Of a DNA stretch of 52,245 nt, positions 17,393-25,634 are shown piece after piece; the first letter of the stretch is position 1, and each line of letters opens with the position of its first letter. The stretch is from Candidatus Methylomirabilota bacterium (lineage in GTDB: Bacteria > Methylomirabilota > Methylomirabilia > Rokubacteriales > CSP1-6): positions 1 through 52,245 of the forward strand of contig DASTFB010000075.1 in the NCBI GenBank assembly GCA_035709005.1, read 5' to 3'. The notes below the pieces were generated by a model that did not search any database, was not told the origin of the DNA, and was given only the letters and a program-made list of their open reading frames with translations. A program made the translations under genes and the position numbers.

Positions 17393-17463
17393 TGGCGGAG
17401 CGCGGCGCGACGTGCTGTGCGCGGGAGGTCTCCCTGCCGCAGCGAGAGGAGGACATCGGATGA
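17392..17463 (+). CDS. Possible 23-codon leader ORF overlapping the dctP start
   Basis: A short frame from ATG 17392 to TGA 17461-17463. Its stop overlaps the dctP ATG (ATGA), which would couple the two. It encodes a hydrophilic peptide with adjacent Cys residues (ATCCARE). The ribosome site before it is poor and the candidate operator ends on its start codon. It may be chance. Confidence 0.25.
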   Translation: MAERGATCCAREVSLPQREEDIG

Positions 17464-18593
17464 GAAAGTGGGGATTCGCGTTGACGGCGGCCGGATTCGG
17501 CCTCGCGCTGTTGCCGCTGGCGTGGGGGCTGTGGCCGGCCGCGCGAGTAGCCGACGCCCAGGCGCCGACGTTCCGGATGCGCATTCAAACCAGCGTCCCG
17601 TCGGCCGCCACTCAGTTCGAGGGGATGCAGAAGTTCGCCGAGCGTGTCCAGAAGATGTCGGCGGGGAGGCTGAAGATCGACGTCCTGCCCATCGGCGCCG
17701 TGGTGGGGTTGTCCGAGATTTTGGAGGCGGTGGACAAGAACGTGGTGGAGGCCGGCTTCGCGTGGACTCACGTGTGGTCGGGCAAGCACCCGGCCGCCGG
17801 CCTGTTCGGCTCGCCGCCGGCCGGCGCCGGGACCGGACTGGATCAGACTACGCATCTGTCCTGGCTGCTCTCCGGCGAAGGTGGGCCGCTCCTGCGCGAG
17901 GTCTACCGCGACGGCCTCAAGACGAACGTGGTGCCGTTCCCGGTGATGGCGGTGGGTCCCGAGGCCCTCGGCTGGTTCCGACAGCCGATCACCAGCCTGG
18001 AGGACTTCCGCAAGCTGCGGTTTCGCGTCCCGCCCGGCCTGCCTGGTGAGATCTATCTCGAGTCCGGCATCACGGCCGTGAGCCTGCCTGGTCCCGAGAT
18101 CCTTCCCGCCGCCCAGCGCGGCGTCATCGACGCCGCCGAGTGGGGCTTTCCGTCCGACGATCTGGCCTTCGGATTCCACCGGGTGTGGAAGAACTATTAC
18201 CTGCAGGGTCTGCACCAGGTCACCGTGGTGGCCGACCTCATCATCAACGGCGCCTTCTGGAAGAAGCTGCCACCGGACATCCAGGCCATGATCGAGACGG
18301 CAGCCATGGCGACGAACCTCGAGCACTACGCCATGCTGATCCACAAGAACGGCGTGGCCCTCAAGGAGCTCGTCGACAAGCACGGCGTCAAGCTCCAGGA
18401 GACCCCGCGCGAGTACTTCACGGAGTTCCCCAAGGCCACCAAGAGGGTCCTCGACAAGTACGCCGCCCGCGACCCGCTGTTCCGCAAGGTGCTGGAGTCC
18501 CAGCGGCGGTTCGCCCAGCTCGTCCTGCCGTACCGCATCAACGCCCACAAGGTCGACCTCTTCCTGGCCGAGGAGGCGCTCAAGAGCAAGTAG
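17460..18593 (+). CDS. dctP: TRAP transporter substrate-binding protein DctP
   Basis: Periplasmic high-affinity binding protein of 377 residues. A signal peptide covers about residues 1-34 and ends VADAQA. The mature part has the DctP pattern: FEGMQKFAERVQKMSAGRLKI, the conserved-Arg region KLRFRVPPGLPGEIYLESGITAVSLPG (Arg normally binds the substrate carboxylate) and AAQRGVIDAAEWGFPSDD. The ligand is therefore probably a carboxylate, possibly delivered as a calcium salt as in some relatives. GAGAGGAGG precedes ATG 17460; a longer frame starting at 17412 lacks a ribosome site. It is the first gene of dctPQM, separated from dctQ by a strong hairpin. Confidence 0.9.
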   Translation: MRKWGFALTAAGFGLALLPLAWGLWPAARVADAQAPTFRMRIQTSVPSAATQFEGMQKFAERVQKMSAGRLKIDVLPIGAVVGLSEILEAVDKNVVEAGFAWTHVWSGKHPAAGLFGSPPAGAGTGLDQTTHLSWLLSGEGGPLLREVYRDGLKTNVVPFPVMAVGPEALGWFRQPITSLEDFRKLRFRVPPGLPGEIYLESGITAVSLPGPEILPAAQRGVIDAAEWGFPSDDLAFGFHRVWKNYYLQGLHQVTVVADLIINGAFWKKLPPDIQAMIETAAMATNLEHYAMLIHKNGVALKELVDKHGVKLQETPREYFTEFPKATKRVLDKYAARDPLFRKVLESQRRFAQLVLPYRINAHKVDLFLAEEALKSK

Positions 18594-18600
18594 GCGCGAG

Positions 18601-18628
18601 CCGGGGGAGGCTGGTCGGCCTCCCCCGG
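18601..18628 (+). promoter_or_regulatory. Intercistronic hairpin between dctP and dctQ
   Basis: Perfect 11-bp stem CCGGGGGAGGC / GCCTCCCCCGG with a 6-nt loop, 7 bp after the dctP stop. In binding-protein-dependent transporters such hairpins stabilise the upstream mRNA or partly stop transcription, so the binding protein is made in excess over the permease. No U tract follows. Confidence 0.65.
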
Positions 18629-18664
18629 CGCATCCCGCTGCTCGGCGATTCGAGGAGGAGGGCG

Positions 18665-19180
18665 ATGGCAGGCCTGGAGCGGGCTATGCGGACGCTGGAC
18701 GCGATCAGCGTGTGGTCGGCCCGGCTCACAGGGTGGCTGATCCTGCCTCTGACGTTCATCCTGGTGTACGAAGTCGTCTCCCGGAAATTCTTCCACCGAC
18801 CCACCACCTGGGCCTCCGACATGAGCTACATGCTGTACGGCGCGCTCTTCATGCTGGGCGCGGCCTACGCGCTTCAGCGCGGCGCCCACATCCGCACCGA
18901 CTTCCTGTACCGTCTCTGGCCGGCCCGGGTCCAGGGCGTAATCGACGCCGTCCTCTACCTCGTGTTCTTCTTTCCCGGCATCGCGCTCTTCCTGTGGCTG
19001 GGCTGGGACTTCGCCTGGGCCTCGTGGCTGCAGGGAGAGCGAGCGATCACCAGCCCCTGGCGCGCGCCCATCTACCTGCTCAAGGCCGTCATCCCGGTGG
19101 CGGCGGCCCTGCTCTTCCTCCAGGGCGTCTCCGAGTTCCTCAAGAGCCTGTACGCGGCGTTCCGAGGCCGGTGGCCGTGA
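18665..19180 (+). CDS. dctQ: TRAP transporter small membrane subunit DctQ
   Basis: A 171-residue protein with four transmembrane helices, the DctQ layout. Helix 1 lies near WLILPLTFILVYEVVSRKFF, followed by WASDMSYMLYGALFMLGAAYAL and the conserved HIRTDFLY. It binds DctM in the Na+-driven importer. GAGGAGG precedes ATG 18665. The last codons overlap the dctM GTG start (GTGA). Confidence 0.88.
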   Translation: MAGLERAMRTLDAISVWSARLTGWLILPLTFILVYEVVSRKFFHRPTTWASDMSYMLYGALFMLGAAYALQRGAHIRTDFLYRLWPARVQGVIDAVLYLVFFFPGIALFLWLGWDFAWASWLQGERAITSPWRAPIYLLKAVIPVAAALLFLQGVSEFLKSLYAAFRGRWP

Positions 19181-20493
19181 GTCCGGAAAGCCTCGGCATC
19201 CTGCTGCTTCTGGCGCTTCTCGTCGCGATCTTCATCGGCTTCCCCATCGCGTTCACGCTGATCGTGCTGGCGCTGGTCTTCGGTTATATCGGCGTCGGCC
19301 TCCAGGTGTTTTCCCTCATGGTCTTCCAGTTCTTTTCGGTGATGCAGGAGAGCGTGCTGGCTGCCGTTCCCCTGTTCATCCTCATGGGGGTGCTCCTCGA
19401 GCAGGGCGGGCTGATGGACCGTCTGTTCCGAGCGTTCCAGCTGATGCTGGCTCCCGTACGAGGCTCGCTGTACCTGGCGGTGATGTTTACGGCGACCATC
19501 TTTGCTGCCGCCACCGGCATCGTCGGCGCGTCGGTCACCCTGCTCGGGCTCATGGCCAGCCCGGCCATGAAGCGGAGCGGCTACGACGTTCGGCTGTCGG
19601 CCGGCATTATCACCGCCGGGGGCACGCTCGGCATCCTGATCCCGCCCAGCGTCATGCTCGTGGTCATGGGCCCGGTCGTCGGGGTATCGGTCGTCGACCT
19701 GTTCGCGGCCGCCATCGTGCCCGGGCTGGTGCTCTCGAGCCTCTTCACCGCCTACGCGATGGTCCGCAGCTTCCTCAACCCTCGATTGGGCCCACCGCTG
19801 GCCACCGCCGAGCGGGCGACCTCGTACGGAGCGGTTGTCCGGGAGCTCGCCGTCGGCCTTGTGCCACCAGCAGTCCTGGTTGGAGCATCGCTGGGCAGCA
19901 TCCTCAGCGGTCTCGCGACACCGACCGAGGGCGCCGCCATGGGCGCTGCCGGCGCGCTCGTCCTGACCCTCGCCTACCGGCGGCTCAGCTGGCGCAAGCT
20001 GTTCGTGGCGGTGATGCAGACAGTGGAAGTTTCGGCCATGGTGTTGTTCCTGGCGGCGGCGTCGAACTTCTTCGGTGCCGTGTTCTCCAGATTGGGCACG
20101 CCGCAGATGATCACCGAGACAGTGGCCGCCCTCCAGCTGCCCCCGCTCGGAATACTGCTCATCATCATGGTCCTCATCTTCCTGCTGGCCTGGCCGCTGG
20201 AATGGGTGCCCATCGTGCTGATCATCGTGCCGATTCTGCTGCCGGTGCTGCGCGACCTCAAGATCGATCTCGTCTGGTTCTGCATGCTGGTGGCGGTGAA
20301 TCTCCAGACGGCCTGGCTCTCGCCTCCGGTGGCCCTGTCGGCCTATTTCCTGAAGGGCGTCGTCCCCGACTGGGACCTCAAGGACATCTACCTCGGCATG
20401 ATGCAGTTCATGGTCCTTCAGGTCGTCGGGCTGTTCCTCGTCCTCCTGTTCCCCCAGCTGGCCCTCTGGCTGCCGTCCGTCCTCTTCGACTGA
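19177..20493 (+). CDS. dctM: TRAP transporter large permease DctM
   Basis: A 438-residue transport subunit with about 12 helices in two repeated halves. Family hallmarks: PLFILMGVLLEQGGLMDRLF, MFTATIFAAATGIVGASVTLLG, ITAGGTLGILIPPSVMLVVMGPVVGVSV and ATPTEGAAMGAAGALVL, which form the Na+ sites and elevator hairpins. The start is GTG 19177, overlapping the dctQ stop; the frame extends upstream but runs inside dctQ. It is the last gene of the first TRAP operon, with iclR 70 bp downstream under its own promoter. Confidence 0.9.
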   Translation: MSPESLGILLLLALLVAIFIGFPIAFTLIVLALVFGYIGVGLQVFSLMVFQFFSVMQESVLAAVPLFILMGVLLEQGGLMDRLFRAFQLMLAPVRGSLYLAVMFTATIFAAATGIVGASVTLLGLMASPAMKRSGYDVRLSAGIITAGGTLGILIPPSVMLVVMGPVVGVSVVDLFAAAIVPGLVLSSLFTAYAMVRSFLNPRLGPPLATAERATSYGAVVRELAVGLVPPAVLVGASLGSILSGLATPTEGAAMGAAGALVLTLAYRRLSWRKLFVAVMQTVEVSAMVLFLAAASNFFGAVFSRLGTPQMITETVAALQLPPLGILLIIMVLIFLLAWPLEWVPIVLIIVPILLPVLRDLKIDLVWFCMLVAVNLQTAWLSPPVALSAYFLKGVVPDWDLKDIYLGMMQFMVLQVVGLFLVLLFPQLALWLPSVLFD

Positions 20494-20512
20494 ACGCTTC
20501 TGCAGATGCCCC

Positions 20513-20542
20513 TTGACAGCGACCGGGCAGCCGCTCCCTAAT
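20513..20542 (+). promoter_or_regulatory. Sigma70 promoter of iclR
   Basis: TTGACA (20513-20518), an 18-bp spacer, CCTAAT (20537-20542). With flanking CCTTGACAG and AATGCCG, it closely mirrors the dctP promoter. The start is expected near 20549, giving a leader of about 14 nt. Confidence 0.7.
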
Positions 20543-20562
20543 GCCGCCTGCCGGAGCACTCG

Positions 20563-21390
20563 ATGGAACAGGATGTTCCATTCAATGGAACGAAGCCGTC
20601 CCCGGTCCTCAAGGCCCTGACCATCCTGGCGCGTGTCGCCGGGTCCGGGGCCATGACCCTTTCGGAGCTGAGCTCGACCGCGGAGCTGCCCAAGCCCACG
20701 GCCCATCGTCTGGCCGGCCTGCTCGAGCAGGCCGGGATGCTGGCCAAGGACACGCTGACCCGGCGTTACGTCGTGGGCCCGGCCCTGCTGGAGCTGGGCT
20801 TCAACGCCCTGCGCAACTCACCCGCCCTGCGCAACCGCCGTCTGCTTCTGGAGCGGCTGTCCGAGAAGCTCGGCGAGACCGTCAATTTGGCCCTGCTCAG
20901 TGGGGACGAGGTGCTCTATCTGGATCGCGTGGAGGCGTCCTGGCCCCTTCGAATGGATTTCAAGCCGGGCAGCCGGGTGCCGATTCACGCCACCGCCAAC
21001 GGCAAGCTGCTCCTGGCCCATGCCGAGCCCGGCACCCGGGCACGGCTGCTCCGGAGGCTGCGCCTCACGCCGGTGACGGCCCGGACGATCACCGAACGGG
21101 CGTGCCTGGAGCGGCAACTGGCCGAGATCCGCCGGCAGGGCTACTCCGAGGACGACGAAGAGTTCCTGGCCGGTGTGTGCTGTCTGGCCGTCCCCGTGCG
21201 CGACGCCGGTGGCCGGGTGATCGCCGGCCTGGCCGTCTCGGCGCCGTCGGCGCGCTTCAACCTGGAACGGGCTCGTGCCCACCTCGATGATCTGGTGAGG
21301 ACCGCGGCCGACCTCGGCCGCGAGCTGGCCGGCGAGCGCGACGGCGCCGGCGGCACGAGCGATGTGCGCGCGAGGCCACGTGGCCGGTAA
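20563..21390 (+). CDS. IclR-family transcriptional regulator
   Basis: A 275-residue regulator. An N-terminal winged helix-turn-helix (about residues 10-70: PVLKALTILARVAGSGAMTLSELSS, then PKPTAHRLAGLLEQAGML) is followed by the IclR effector domain (LSEKLGETVNLALLSGDEVLYLDRV, PIHATANGKLLLAH, GVCCLAVPVRDAGG). It probably senses an organic acid and represses or activates nearby transport and catabolic genes. GGAG precedes ATG 20563. Its own first codons contain two overlapping palindromes built on TGTTCC/GGAACA, so autoregulation is likely. A matching dyad lies in the dctP leader. Confidence 0.92.
   Translation: MEQDVPFNGTKPSPVLKALTILARVAGSGAMTLSELSSTAELPKPTAHRLAGLLEQAGMLAKDTLTRRYVVGPALLELGFNALRNSPALRNRRLLLERLSEKLGETVNLALLSGDEVLYLDRVEASWPLRMDFKPGSRVPIHATANGKLLLAHAEPGTRARLLRRLRLTPVTARTITERACLERQLAEIRRQGYSEDDEEFLAGVCCLAVPVRDAGGRVIAGLAVSAPSARFNLERARAHLDDLVRTAADLGRELAGERDGAGGTSDVRARPRGR
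20564..20591. promoter_or_regulatory. Overlapping palindromic operators at the iclR start
   Basis: TGGAACA-gga-TGTTCCA (20564-20580) is a perfect 7-3-7 dyad. It overlaps GTTCCATT-c-AATGGAAC (20575-20591), a perfect 8-1-8 dyad. Both sit on the first ten codons of iclR, about 22-49 bp after the -10 box. The shared half-site resembles known IclR-family boxes. Confidence 0.65.
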
Positions 21391-21402
21391 GAGGAGCCAG
21401 AG

Positions 21403-22518
21403 ATGAAGAAGGGCTTCCGCATCATCGATTCCGACATGCACGTCATCGAGCCGCCCGAGATGTGGGAGAAGTACATCGACGGCGAGTTCAAGCACCGGGC
21501 TCCGCAGATGGTCGGCAACTATCTGATCGGCATGTACGGCCTCATGGAGGGCCGTATCCTGCCGACCATCGATACCCACCGCCAGCGCTGGAGGGGCATG
21601 TTCCGGCGCGTTGCTCCTCACTATCAGGCCGCGGCGGCGCGCGGCTTCGACCCGGCCTCCCAGCTCGAGGCGATGGATCGCGAGGGCCTCGACCGGGCGG
21701 TGCTCTTCCCCTCCTTCGGACTCTACGTCATGTGCTTCGATGGGCTGCCCGGACGCTTCGCCGCCGCCGTCGCCCGCGCCTACAACGACTGGCTCTACGA
21801 CTTCTGCCAGCGGGACCCCGACCGCCTGCGCGGCGCCGCCATGATCCCGCCCCAGGACATCACCGAAGCCCTCCAGGAGACGCGGCGGGCGGTGCGGGAG
21901 CTGGGCTTTTGCGCCGTCTTCCTGCACCCGAGCCCGGTCGACGGCCGCCAGTGGCACGATCGCTACTACGATCCGCTGTGGAGCGAGCTGGAGACGCTGG
22001 GCATCCCGGTGTGTTTCCACGAGGGGACCGGCACACCCATCCGGCAGCCGGGCGACCAGTTCGGCGACAACCGGCTGATGCGGCACGTCGCCTCCCACCC
22101 GATCGCCATGATGTTGACCAGCCTGTCCCTGATCGCCGGCGGCGTGCTGGAGGCCTTCCCGCGGCTGCGCGTGGGATTGCTCGAGTGCAACGTCGGCTGG
22201 GTACCCTTCTGGCTCGACCGCATGGACCACGACTTCGAGCGCCTGGCCGAGTGGGACGCCCCGGCCCTCACCATGAAGCCGAGCCAGTATTTTCTCCGCC
22301 ACTGCTATGTCGGCGCGGAAGCCGAAGCAGGAGTGCCCCACGTGGTGGCCCAGATCGGCGGCGACAACATCGTCTGGTCGACCGACTACCCGCACTGGGA
22401 CTCGGACTATCCCGAGGCGTCGGAGGAATTCCTGGCCCTGAGCGTCGACGAGGACACGAAGCGAAGGATCCTGTGGGACAACTGCGCGCGCCTGTACGGC
22501 CTGTCAGTGATGCAGTAG
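21403..22518 (+). CDS. Amidohydrolase_2 family metal-dependent hydrolase/decarboxylase
   Basis: A 371-residue TIM barrel. The N-terminal IIDSDMHVIEPPEMW (DxH metal motif), FCAVFLHPSPVDGRQ, IPVCFHEGTGTP (metal His), LLECNVGWVPFWLDRMD and the C-terminal STDYPHWDSDYPEAS (catalytic Asp) place it in the amidohydrolase-2 group, with decarboxylases and hydrolases of aromatic or cyclic acids. AGGAG precedes ATG 21403, 12 bp after the iclR stop. It lies between the regulator and a TAXI transporter, so its substrate may be the imported compound. A paralogue with the same ending (WDNxARLY) lies at 8584. Confidence 0.85.
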   Translation: MKKGFRIIDSDMHVIEPPEMWEKYIDGEFKHRAPQMVGNYLIGMYGLMEGRILPTIDTHRQRWRGMFRRVAPHYQAAAARGFDPASQLEAMDREGLDRAVLFPSFGLYVMCFDGLPGRFAAAVARAYNDWLYDFCQRDPDRLRGAAMIPPQDITEALQETRRAVRELGFCAVFLHPSPVDGRQWHDRYYDPLWSELETLGIPVCFHEGTGTPIRQPGDQFGDNRLMRHVASHPIAMMLTSLSLIAGGVLEAFPRLRVGLLECNVGWVPFWLDRMDHDFERLAEWDAPALTMKPSQYFLRHCYVGAEAEAGVPHVVAQIGGDNIVWSTDYPHWDSDYPEASEEFLALSVDEDTKRRILWDNCARLYGLSVMQ

Positions 22519-22546
22519 CAGACGCGAACCAAGGGGAGGATCGGCT

Positions 22547-23644
22547 ATGCAGAGTCGAACACGATCGCTCGCGACGACAGTGGTCGGCCTCGTGCTGATG
22601 ACGCTGCTCCTGGGTCTCACACTGGCCCCCGGGACGCCGGACGCGCAGCAGCGGAAACCGGTGACGGTCACCTCGTTGCGCTGCCCGATCGGGTGCGGCG
22701 TCACCGAGGGGGACACCATCCTCGGCAGCTTCTTCGCCAAGGAGCACCCGTGGCTCGTCTACCAATCGCAAGAGACACCCGGGTACATGTACAACATCCG
22801 GGAGATGGCCAAGAACAACAAGCGCTGGACGAACACCATCTTCGGCACCGAGGACACGGTGATCCAGCTCGGCTCGCACGGGGGACGCCCCGAGCTCAAG
22901 GAGTTCCTGCCCGACCCGATCAAGATCAAATGGAAGCTGCTTTTCGGCGAGGCCTGGTGGACGCAGGGGATGTGGTATGTGACGCTCGACCCGAAGCTCA
23001 AGACCATCGCCGACCTCAAGGGCAAGCGGCTCGGCCTCGGCCTCCGCACGCAGAGCGACTGGGGCATGGACGCTCGCGTCTTCCTGGACACCGCCTACGG
23101 CATCACGCCGGCCAACACGAACATCCAGCACCTGGGGCCGGTGGCCGCCGCCGAGGCCATGCTCGACGGCAAGGTCGACGCCGTGGTCATGGGCATGGGG
23201 ACCGATCCGTTCGGCAAGAACTGGCTGCTGGCCGCGCCCATGCGCCTGCTGGAGGCTTCGGGGCGGAAGCTCTATTACATCGGCATGGACAAGGACGCGC
23301 CCGAGAAGGTCAACGCCAGGTACGGGACGACCTACATGACGATCACCGTGCCGCCGGGGACGTTGCCCCAGCGCGCGGAGCCGCTGGTGGTCGGCGTGGA
23401 CCGCGGCTACCTCGCCTCGCACCCCGAGCTCCCCGAGGAGGTCGGCTACGAGATCGTCAAGACGGTGGCCAAGCTCTACCCGCGCATGACGACCCTCAAC
23501 GCGCTCTGGAAGGTGCAGAGCCCCGAGCTCATGGTGAACGGCCTCACCGAGGAGAATGCCCACCCGGGCGCCATGCGCGCTTACAAGGAGCTCGGCTGGT
23601 GGGAGCATCGCACCAAGTTCCCCGCCGTCACCTATCCGAAGTGA
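22547..23644 (+). CDS. TAXI-family TRAP transporter solute-binding protein
   Basis: A 365-residue exported binding protein. The signal peptide (TTVVGLVLMTLLLGLTLAPG) is followed by the TAXI fold: GDTILGSFFAKEHPWLVYQ, DLKGKRLGLGLRTQSDWGM, AAEAMLDGKVDAVVMGMG and the C-terminal HPGAMRAYKELGWWEH. TAXI proteins feed fused DctQM permeases. The ligand is unknown; glutamate or other organic acids are known for relatives. AAGGGGAGG precedes ATG 22547. The fused permease starts 34 bp downstream. Confidence 0.88.
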   Translation: MQSRTRSLATTVVGLVLMTLLLGLTLAPGTPDAQQRKPVTVTSLRCPIGCGVTEGDTILGSFFAKEHPWLVYQSQETPGYMYNIREMAKNNKRWTNTIFGTEDTVIQLGSHGGRPELKEFLPDPIKIKWKLLFGEAWWTQGMWYVTLDPKLKTIADLKGKRLGLGLRTQSDWGMDARVFLDTAYGITPANTNIQHLGPVAAAEAMLDGKVDAVVMGMGTDPFGKNWLLAAPMRLLEASGRKLYYIGMDKDAPEKVNARYGTTYMTITVPPGTLPQRAEPLVVGVDRGYLASHPELPEEVGYEIVKTVAKLYPRMTTLNALWKVQSPELMVNGLTEENAHPGAMRAYKELGWWEHRTKFPAVTYPK

Positions 23645-23678
23645 CACGGGGGTCGGGCCGAGCTCGGCGAGGCCGCAC

Positions 23679-25625
23679 GTGAAGGCCACGCGCCGCGCCG
23701 CCGACCGGTTGTTCGTCGTGGTGGTGGGCGTCCTGTCCGTCTACATGGCGGTCACGACTTTTGTCTTCGTCCAGCTGACGCCCCACCACTACGCCACGCT
23801 GGTCGCCGGCATCGTCGGGCTCGCGGGGCTCCTGGCCCTTCGCAACGTGCTGGCGGAGGGCCAGGTCAGGCGGGGCATCCGCTTCTGGGCTCGGCTGAGC
23901 GTGGCGGCGGTCGCGCTGCTCGGCACCCTGCTCTCTACCGGCTACGTCCGGATCAACGGGCTCCGGCTCCAGATCGATCAGCCGTTCCTCAACGACACCG
24001 ACGTGGTCATCGGAGCGATCTGGCTGGCCAGCCTCCTCCTCATCACCTGGTTCCACTGGGGCACCGTCCTCACCACCGTCATCGGCGTCGTCGTCCTCTA
24101 CTTCTTCTATGGCCACCTGCTACCCATCCCGGTTCTCCGCCACAACGGTTACGAGGTTTCGTTCGTGCTGTCCTATATGGGGATGAACACGACCGAAGGC
24201 GTCTTCGCCTACGTGAGCGATGGGGTCGAGAAGCTCTACTTCCTGGTGATCTTCAGCGCCGTCCTGATCGGCAGCGGCATGCTGGACCTGGTGACGGAGC
24301 TGGGCAAGACGGTCGGCCGCTACGTCCGCGGCGGCGCCGCCTTCCCCGCGATCATCGGCAGCACCATGGAAGGGATGGTGATGGGGGCCGCCGTGACGAA
24401 CGTCGTCATGAGCGGCAAGCTGACCATCCCCATGATGAAGCGCTACGGGTTCCGCCGGGAGTTCGCCGCCGCCGTCGAAGTGGCAGCCTCCACGGCGGGA
24501 CAGATCATCCCGCCGGTGATGGGGCTCGCGGCCTTCATCATGGCGGCGCTCCTCAATATCTCGTACGTCGCCGTGGCGCTCATCGCGGTGATCCCCTCGG
24601 CGCTCTACATGATCGGCATCGCGATCGGCGTCCTCATCCGCTCCGCCGCCGACGACTTGCCGTACCTGCGGGAGCCTTTCGACCGGGTCCTGGTAGCCCG
24701 CTTGCTGCCGACGTTCGTGGTTCCGCTGGTGATCGTCATCGTCCTCCTGCTCGCCTTCCACACCCCGGCCTACGCCGGGCTCTTCGGGATCGCGGCCGCG
24801 GTCGTCCTGTGCCTCTTCCAGGGCCGCTTCCGGCCATCACTTCGCGACTTCGGCGTTGCCCTCAAGGAGGGCGCGGAGATCGCCATCCAGCTCTCGGTGC
24901 TGATCCTGGCCATCGGTCCGCTGGCCCAGACGTTCACCACCACGAACCTGGCCGGCCGACTGTCGGCGGTGCTGGTCAACGTCGTCCCCGACAGCCAGGT
25001 CGTCATTCTGCTGGGCGCCATGGTGCTGGCCCTGCTCGTCGGCATGGGATTGCCCACGCCCGCAGCCTACGTCCTGGTGGCGCTCACGCTCGCGCACTTC
25101 CTCCAGCAGGCCGGCATCGAGATCGTGGCCGCTCACTTCTTCATCCAGTACTTCGCCGTCTTCTCCACGATCACGCCACCGGTCGGCGTCGCCTGCCTGG
25201 CCGGCGCCAAGATCGCCGGGGCGTCGTTCCCGAGGACGGCCATCGAGTCGCTCAAGCTCGTGGCGCCGACCTTCATCATCCCCTTCGCCTTCATCTATCA
25301 CCGGGAGCTGCTGGCCTTCCCGAAGCTCTCGCTGGCCATGCTGCCACCGATCGGCGCCGTCATTGCCGTGCAATGGGCCCTGGCCGTGGCCGGGCACGGA
25401 CACTTCGTGCACCATCTCTCGCGCCTCGAGCGCGGGGCGGCGGCGCTCCTCGCCGCGGTCGGGCTGGCCGTCCTCGTCCAGACCCATTTCGCCTACCTGT
25501 TGGGCTATGTGGGGCTGGCCGGGGTGACGGCGGTCTGGCTCGCGCTCTCCGGACGGCGGCACGCCGCGGCCGCGCAAGGCCGCCTGCTCCCGGCGCCGCT
25601 GAGGGGAGGGGATGGCCACGACTGA
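23679..25625 (+). CDS. TRAP transporter fused permease (4TM-12TM, DctQM fusion)
   Basis: A 648-residue membrane protein joining a small DctQ-like N-terminal part to a DctM part, as is normal for TAXI systems. Conserved TRAP segments: LYFLVIFSAVLIGSGML, GSTMEGMVMGAAVTNVVMSG, AASTAGQIIPPVMGLAAFIM, LVGMGLPTPAAYVLVAL and STITPPVGVACLAGAKIAG. It imports the solute delivered by the TAXI protein using an ion gradient. GTG 23679 is preferred, since the longer frame starts inside the preceding gene. A 12-bp palindrome GCCGAGCTCGGC lies in the short gap before it. Confidence 0.9.
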   Translation: MKATRRAADRLFVVVVGVLSVYMAVTTFVFVQLTPHHYATLVAGIVGLAGLLALRNVLAEGQVRRGIRFWARLSVAAVALLGTLLSTGYVRINGLRLQIDQPFLNDTDVVIGAIWLASLLLITWFHWGTVLTTVIGVVVLYFFYGHLLPIPVLRHNGYEVSFVLSYMGMNTTEGVFAYVSDGVEKLYFLVIFSAVLIGSGMLDLVTELGKTVGRYVRGGAAFPAIIGSTMEGMVMGAAVTNVVMSGKLTIPMMKRYGFRREFAAAVEVAASTAGQIIPPVMGLAAFIMAALLNISYVAVALIAVIPSALYMIGIAIGVLIRSAADDLPYLREPFDRVLVARLLPTFVVPLVIVIVLLLAFHTPAYAGLFGIAAAVVLCLFQGRFRPSLRDFGVALKEGAEIAIQLSVLILAIGPLAQTFTTTNLAGRLSAVLVNVVPDSQVVILLGAMVLALLVGMGLPTPAAYVLVALTLAHFLQQAGIEIVAAHFFIQYFAVFSTITPPVGVACLAGAKIAGASFPRTAIESLKLVAPTFIIPFAFIYHRELLAFPKLSLAMLPPIGAVIAVQWALAVAGHGHFVHHLSRLERGAAALLAAVGLAVLVQTHFAYLLGYVGLAGVTAVWLALSGRRHAAAAQGRLLPAPLRGGDGHD

Positions 25626-25634
25626 GGCGCGGCC

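Noticed and set aside
19072-20706. A 544-codon minus-strand open frame opposite dctM
   Set aside because: Glu/Gln/His-rich nonsense complement of a membrane protein gene.
23657-23668. GCCGAGCTCGGC palindrome before the fused TRAP permease as an operator
   Set aside because: A 12-bp palindrome without spacer is expected by chance in DNA this GC-rich, and it has no counterpart near other promoters.
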